Shown: positions 58,861-64,000 of the stretch, piece after piece
Numbering within the stretch: the first letter of the stretch is position 1
Layout: every line of letters begins with the position of its first letter
Assembly (NCBI RefSeq): GCF_043641665.1
Contig: NC_092200.1
Location: 13,274,194-13,338,193, forward strand
Length of the DNA stretch: 64,000 bases
From: Enoplosus armatus
Lineage: Eukaryota; Chordata; Actinopteri; Centrarchiformes; Enoplosidae
Direction: 5' to 3'
Translations under genes and position numbers: made by a program
Notes under the pieces: generated by a model
The model's input: the letters and a program-made list of their open reading frames with translations, nothing else
Databases searched by the model: none
What the model was told of the DNA's origin: nothing

Positions 58861-61800
58861 CTAAAGCAGGCATGCGTGGAACAATGGTCCATAGTTTGGC
58901 CGACGTGCTTAAGCAGCTGGGCGTCAGTGCCTTTAATAGAAGGGGTAGACCCCCTCTATATGGTCCACAAAGCATTGTCTGTTTCCCCCCTCGGACAGAA
59001 AAGGTGGTTTTCTGCGAGGGGCCGTACCCACTATCATGTGGTGGCTTTTCCCCCCCTCACCCTGCAGTCTCCATCAGCTGAATGGACTTTGTGGCTGACA
59101 TGGTCTATATGTTTGTGTGTGGATGGAGGGGGGGAAGCTACAAAGGAAGAAAGCAGCCCATTGAGTCACATAGCAAGGGGGAGAACACACACAGCATATC
59201 ACAAGGGAGCATCTGGTAGGAGGAATGTGTACATGATGTCAAATGATAGTCCAAAGATAGGCCTCCCTTCATAAAAACTGGAGAGGGTGATAAAGGGCAG
59301 CCCTGACAAGAAGAGTCAAGAGGAAGAGAATCTTGTTTGTGTTGCCTTGTTGGAGAGTTTTCTTAATGGGGTTCGTTGACAACGCGGCTCAAGATTGGGG
59401 AGGTCTTGCTGTCTTGTGACACATGAGTAGGAATGTTTCCATGACTTTCCAAAACTGTCTGACTCAAATTGTGTGGTTGGCTAGCGGAACAGGCAAACAC
59501 AATAGCTTCTTCCCCTCCCATTCCCTTCAGCATCCACACCAAGTATGTCTGTCTGGAAAGATGAAAAAAAAAGGGTTTGAGAGCATGCGTGCAAATCCAC
59601 CTTGATCCATCCTCTGAATGCACACTTACTGTAAGTGTAGGCCAAGGCATGTTCAGGCACATGGGAGCTATTAAGAAGCTTGCAAACACCTGCTATAATG
59701 CTCTGCAGTTGGAGGACGGCTATCAAATCACCACCTGTCTACGCACAGGTATCAGGGAAGACCTTATTTCATGAATATCTTTAAGTGTACTATAAAATGT
59801 GTGTATCTGTTATTAGACAGCAGAAATAAAACCATGGAGTTCAAGCTGCTAAGTCAGGCAGAAACCTGTGTCCTTAAGGGACCAATTAAGTGTCATTATG
59901 TAATTATTTCATTAAATAGAGATATGTCTGTTATTGCTACAGGTACTGTATTCTTTGTCTATTATTTTTTGTGCTTTCAACCTTGAACCTGCAAAACAAT
60001 ATTTTGGGCAAGCCAGTATCCTAGGAATTACTTCCATATTGGATGCTTCCGCACCTCATAATTTGCATCCAATGCCAACGTTTAGTGCTAACGCAGGAAG
60101 TAGCCTAACCCATATGTAGCAAGGCAGAAAGTAAAGATGTGGAGGTTGTGGTGGTGAATGGGCATGTAGCACATCTTTCTCTTTTTTTTTAACCATAACT
60201 AGGATCTCTCCCTACCCTTGACCAAGTTTTTTAGGTTCCTAACCTTAACCACATTTTATTTGCTATGACCACCGTCTTTGCCTAATCATAACCATACCAT
60301 AAAATAATTTGCATTAGGAATGATGTTTATTGTCCTGTGAGTTATAAGAGCCACTCTGTGGGGGTTCACTTTATGCTAACTTTTATATATACAACACTTC
60401 AGTGTACAATCGACATTTAACTAAAAGAATGATGAACATTAATAGACTGGCTTTTGAAATTGATCATAAGCTAAACCTGAGCCTGGGAACACACATGCAT
60501 ACATGCAAATTTGTGTTTGATCAGGTTGCATGGTTGTCATACTGCCTTAATGTTACTGCATAAAGCACTGCATAAAACGTTAAGATTAATAACATTTTGT
60601 ACAACATTTCATCAGAGAATTGGAAGTGTCCATGTTCCCAAACTCTCTCTGGCTGTGGTCCCAGCCACCACAGAGCTTCAGACAGACCAAGTGGAAGCGG
60701 GAAATAAAGGATCAAGCAGCCATTTATCATGCACTTGTCAGATCTTGACCTCGTTACCATTAGCAGGCAGATGTCGCCCAGCATTCATATGCACTCTGTG
60801 TCTGTGCTTTCAGAATAGACCAGGACCACTGATCAGTTTATATGTAGACATTCACACATACACAAACACAGAACAGTTGTATGTCTGTGGGGACAGAGCC
60901 TGGGTAAGGTAGAGTGAACGGTGGTTGTGGGCAAGTCATGGGGGAACACTCACCTCAGCTCTGAGACCCCTCGCTGGTTGACCTATCCACCTCCCTCCTC
61001 TAGTGTATCTTTTAGCCTCGCTCTCTCTCTTTCTCTGTCCCTCGGGGTCTGGTGGACGTAGATCTTCCCAAGGGGGTCCTCCTTTCAGCCACCTGACTAT
61101 TACCTGTGGACTGAGCTGTCACAGTTAGCTACCTGCACTGGGGAGATACAGCACACACACACATTAACGCCTTCGCATCCACACACACTCTGGCGGTGAC
61201 ACCCTGAGGGAGTGTTGTGGCGGTGGGGGGGGGGGGGGGGGGGGGGACTACCAGGGGACCCAGCAGCTCTGGGGAAAGAGAGCATGCCATCAGTCAGGAG
61301 CTGGCCATGTGTGGGATGTGACATGAGCAAGATAGCTGCATAGGTAGCAAACAAACTGTGTCTTAGGGTGATACATGTTGGAATACTTTGCCAGTAATGA
61401 GCAGTGAGCCACAAGGATAACAGTTGCAATGAGCAAAAAAGAGTATTCAGGAGCAATTTAGAGAGAGCTAAAATGATCAGCTATTTTTTCAGATAAAGTT
61501 TCTACACCAACAGAGGCTAATAGTTACACATAGTTGAATAATGCTATTTGTTAATATTAAGTAAGATTAAGGAAGCAGATCACTAGCAATGAAAATGTTA
61601 CAGATTATGTGATTTTAGTGGAAATTGTGAGGATGTCCAAGAAATCTATAAAGGTTTGTCTGATAACAAAACATGTATACAAATGTCTATGAAATGGACA
61701 GATCACATAGGAATGGGGCAAAGAAAAAACAGGGCCATATTAATAAAAACACTCATTCTTAACACCATAATTACTTTGAAATCCACCATTTAGAGAATGG

Positions 61801-64000
61801 ATATTCATTTATGAAGGTTGTCTGTGTAACAAAAAGGCAGTGCTGATTTTTCTTTAGCAAATGTTGGTAAATGAGCCACAGGTTGGTCTTGAAACAATCT
61901 GCCCACCCTCAGCCCCATCCTATCCATCATCGTCAATGCTCCACACATCACTGCCCTTTCTTCCGTTGTCCTATAGTGTGAGTATCAATGAAACAACTAG
62001 CTTGGCAGCTAATTTAATAATGCTAAGCACTTGTGCCTGCACCCTTGCATTTAGACTCTCCTTCCTCGTTTAGTTAAGCAAACCGTCATCGCCTTGTGTA
62101 GTCTAACAACAAGGGCTCTGCTCGCATCTCTGCAGCTCCTCACCCTCTCAACCCCCACTCTAAAAAGTGACGCAGGGCATGTGAGGACTGCAGGGTCATA
62201 AGAAAGCCCAAGTGAATCATTAGCTTGGTTTGGTGCCAGCCAGGACTCATTAGCTATGTCAATGATCTGCCCTCCAGACAGAATCTCCTCTATTTTAGAT
62301 ACATCTGAAATTCAACATGCAGCTAGGTTGTGTAAATGATAATTGCATTTCATGGCTTGCTTTAACCTCACCAGGCAGTTTTGGCCATAGTCCTGCTAGG
62401 CTACACTTGGCCTGGCTGTGGCAAAGTGGCAGTTGAGGTCTTTTGTCCCAGCTTGTTACGCCCCCGATGTGCCGGCTTTTGCTATCAAGGGAAGTCAGAT
62501 GTCCTAGGGCTACTGTAACTTTATTAAGCACAATGCCAACCCTATGTAGCGCCCAATACAGGGCAGGAAGGAGGTGAGGTGGACAAAGCAGACCATTGTG
62601 GGTGAGGCTGGAGGACTGGTACAGACAACCACATGCTCCTTTCCCACACTTATCAGTTGGGGCTGGCATCTGAAAATAACAGCTGATGGATAATAACAGC
62701 AAGACACAGCAGGGATTAACAGTTTTGGTTAAGAGAGCATGCCATTGTTTTGTGTGTTTAAAGCTATTATTACTCAGTGATATGCAGTATTATTTACATT
62801 CCTTTGAACTGACATCATCATTTTTGCAAATACTGACCCAAGCAGATTAATGTTTCCTTGCTACATGTATTTTTCAGAGACTCATCATAGATTAATGAAA
62901 GTGAATAGAATATTTTTATGGTTTGATAACACCAAATGCTACTTTGTTGTTGTTGTTGAGCTCGTTCTTCCAAAGTCTTAATCAAGAGAAAGATGAACAT
63001 GGGGCTAATTTAAACATTAGTATAGTATAGTAATTTGTTTAAAATATGTGCTTTCTGTTACAGAGGTGAAGGATTCAGAGAAATAGAAAAAGAGGCAAAA
63101 AGAGGCTGGTTGGTCAGTGGTTGGCTTGTATTTCTACGCTTTTAACCTTTTACCTGTCACCGTTTGGCCCATGGAATACTAGCACTGAGTGCGTCTTCTT
63201 CAGAAGTCACTTCCACAGTAGTCTATGAAAATGCGAACATGACCATGGAATATATGAAGCAGTAACTCAGACGCTTATCTTTTTAGTCATTGTGGTCATT
63301 CAGTCCAGATACAATGCACAGCAAGTAGAAAACTGAAATCTTAAAAATATGGTGCATCTAAGGAAAAGGATTTAAAACGTTCTGTTTAGTTTTTATAAAA
63401 GGAGTCTTTCAAATATTGATTACTTGCCACATCTGTTTGATCCAAAAACAGAAAAATAGTAATGAGAGATAAAAGTGAAAAACAGCTGATCATTCTGTAA
63501 CAACAGGTGATGGTAAATTGATCTGCATACTGTACATCTTGGCATCAGTGTGGTTTCAAATGCATCATGTTAAAGTAGCCTGCTAATATTTTTGTTTTTA
63601 CATTTGCACAGAAAGAACTTTTTGTAGCGAGGGAGCAGCGTCTTCTCCCTGAGCTGAAAGGTTGTACCCCGGCGCAAAGCACTGACCAGCGGGGTCTCTA
63701 GACAGCGGAGGAGACGGAGACGCAGAAAACAATCTTCTGCTTGTTTCTGCTTTACCTCCTCTGACATGGCCTGACCCCTCCATCGATCTCCTCTCCACAC
63801 AATGGGCTTCCTCCTGAAGAGCAGACCATGTGTGTGTATGTGTGTGTATGTATGTGTGTGTGTTTGAGTGTGTATGTGTCCTCTTTCCTGACAACATATT
63901 TTGTTCTAACCAACATGCCCAGAACTCTCCAAGGTGTTTTCCAGAAAGGCTGATTCTGATGGTCATGAAATGTTGCTACAGCATGGAAGTTATACTAACA
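58861..64000. other. Gene-free DNA to the right edge
   Basis: No gene is recognised. It includes a G run (61226-61247), a GT/GTAT tract (63829-63874) and A/T-rich sequence. Open frames of up to 135 codons here lack recognisable domains. Confidence 0.4.
61226..61247. repeat. G homopolymer
   Basis: Run of about 22 G bases. Confidence 0.9.

Noticed and set aside
58609..59274. Plus-strand frames of 74-132 codons
   Set aside because: No recognisable domain; the only family-like signal in the area is the minus-strand reverse-transcriptase scrap.

Overview
This window is vertebrate nuclear DNA, almost certainly from a ray-finned (teleost) fish. The evidence is spliced genes with GT-AG introns, abundant CA/GT, CT/GA and AAT microsatellites, short teleost-sized introns, and proteins closest to vertebrate families but with fish-like differences. 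The species cannot be named from sequence alone. All gene identities come from remembered family sequences; no database search was run.

Layout. (1) 1-5243, minus strand: plcxd2, a PI-PLC X-domain protein. Seven coding exons are visible and the last one lies beyond the left edge. (2) 5.2-6.4 kb: a head-to-head, CpG-rich intergenic stretch with a foldback palindrome and a perfect RFX X-box just upstream of the probable mak promoter. (3) 8811-19075, plus strand: mak, the ciliary RCK-family kinase, with 15 coding positions. One position is occupied by two alternative exons (4A and 4B). A further exon matches the place of the mammalian retina-specific exon. (4) 19980-21101, minus strand: tmem14c, tail-to-tail with mak. 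(5) 21.4-25.8 kb: intergenic DNA with two inverted repeats and a strong CTCF-like motif. (6) 25818-37902, plus strand: tfap2a (AP-2 alpha), with three alternative first coding exons (1c, 1a and 1b, in genomic order) and six common exons. (7) 38-64 kb: the 3' UTR, then about 25 kb without a recognisable gene. This stretch has several low-repeat, TAAT-rich blocks that look like developmental enhancers, simple repeats, a few dispersed repeats, and one decayed reverse-transcriptase scrap. The order MAK - TMEM14C - TFAP2A agrees with human 6p24.

How the parts relate. mak and tmem14c are ordinary genes of cilia and of mitochondrial haem metabolism. tfap2a is a neural crest, craniofacial and epidermal regulator, and its introns and downstream desert probably hold its control elements. 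The most striking observation is in mak. Exons 4A (11323-11402) and 4B (11821-11903) both encode the alpha-E helix just before the HRD catalytic loop, with identical splice phases and about 62 percent identity. Exactly one must be used: including both, or skipping both, shifts the frame and soon meets a stop. This predicts two versions of the kinase core. A second unusual signal is a pair of related non-coding segments, one in tfap2a intron 4 and one about 3.3 kb past its last exon.
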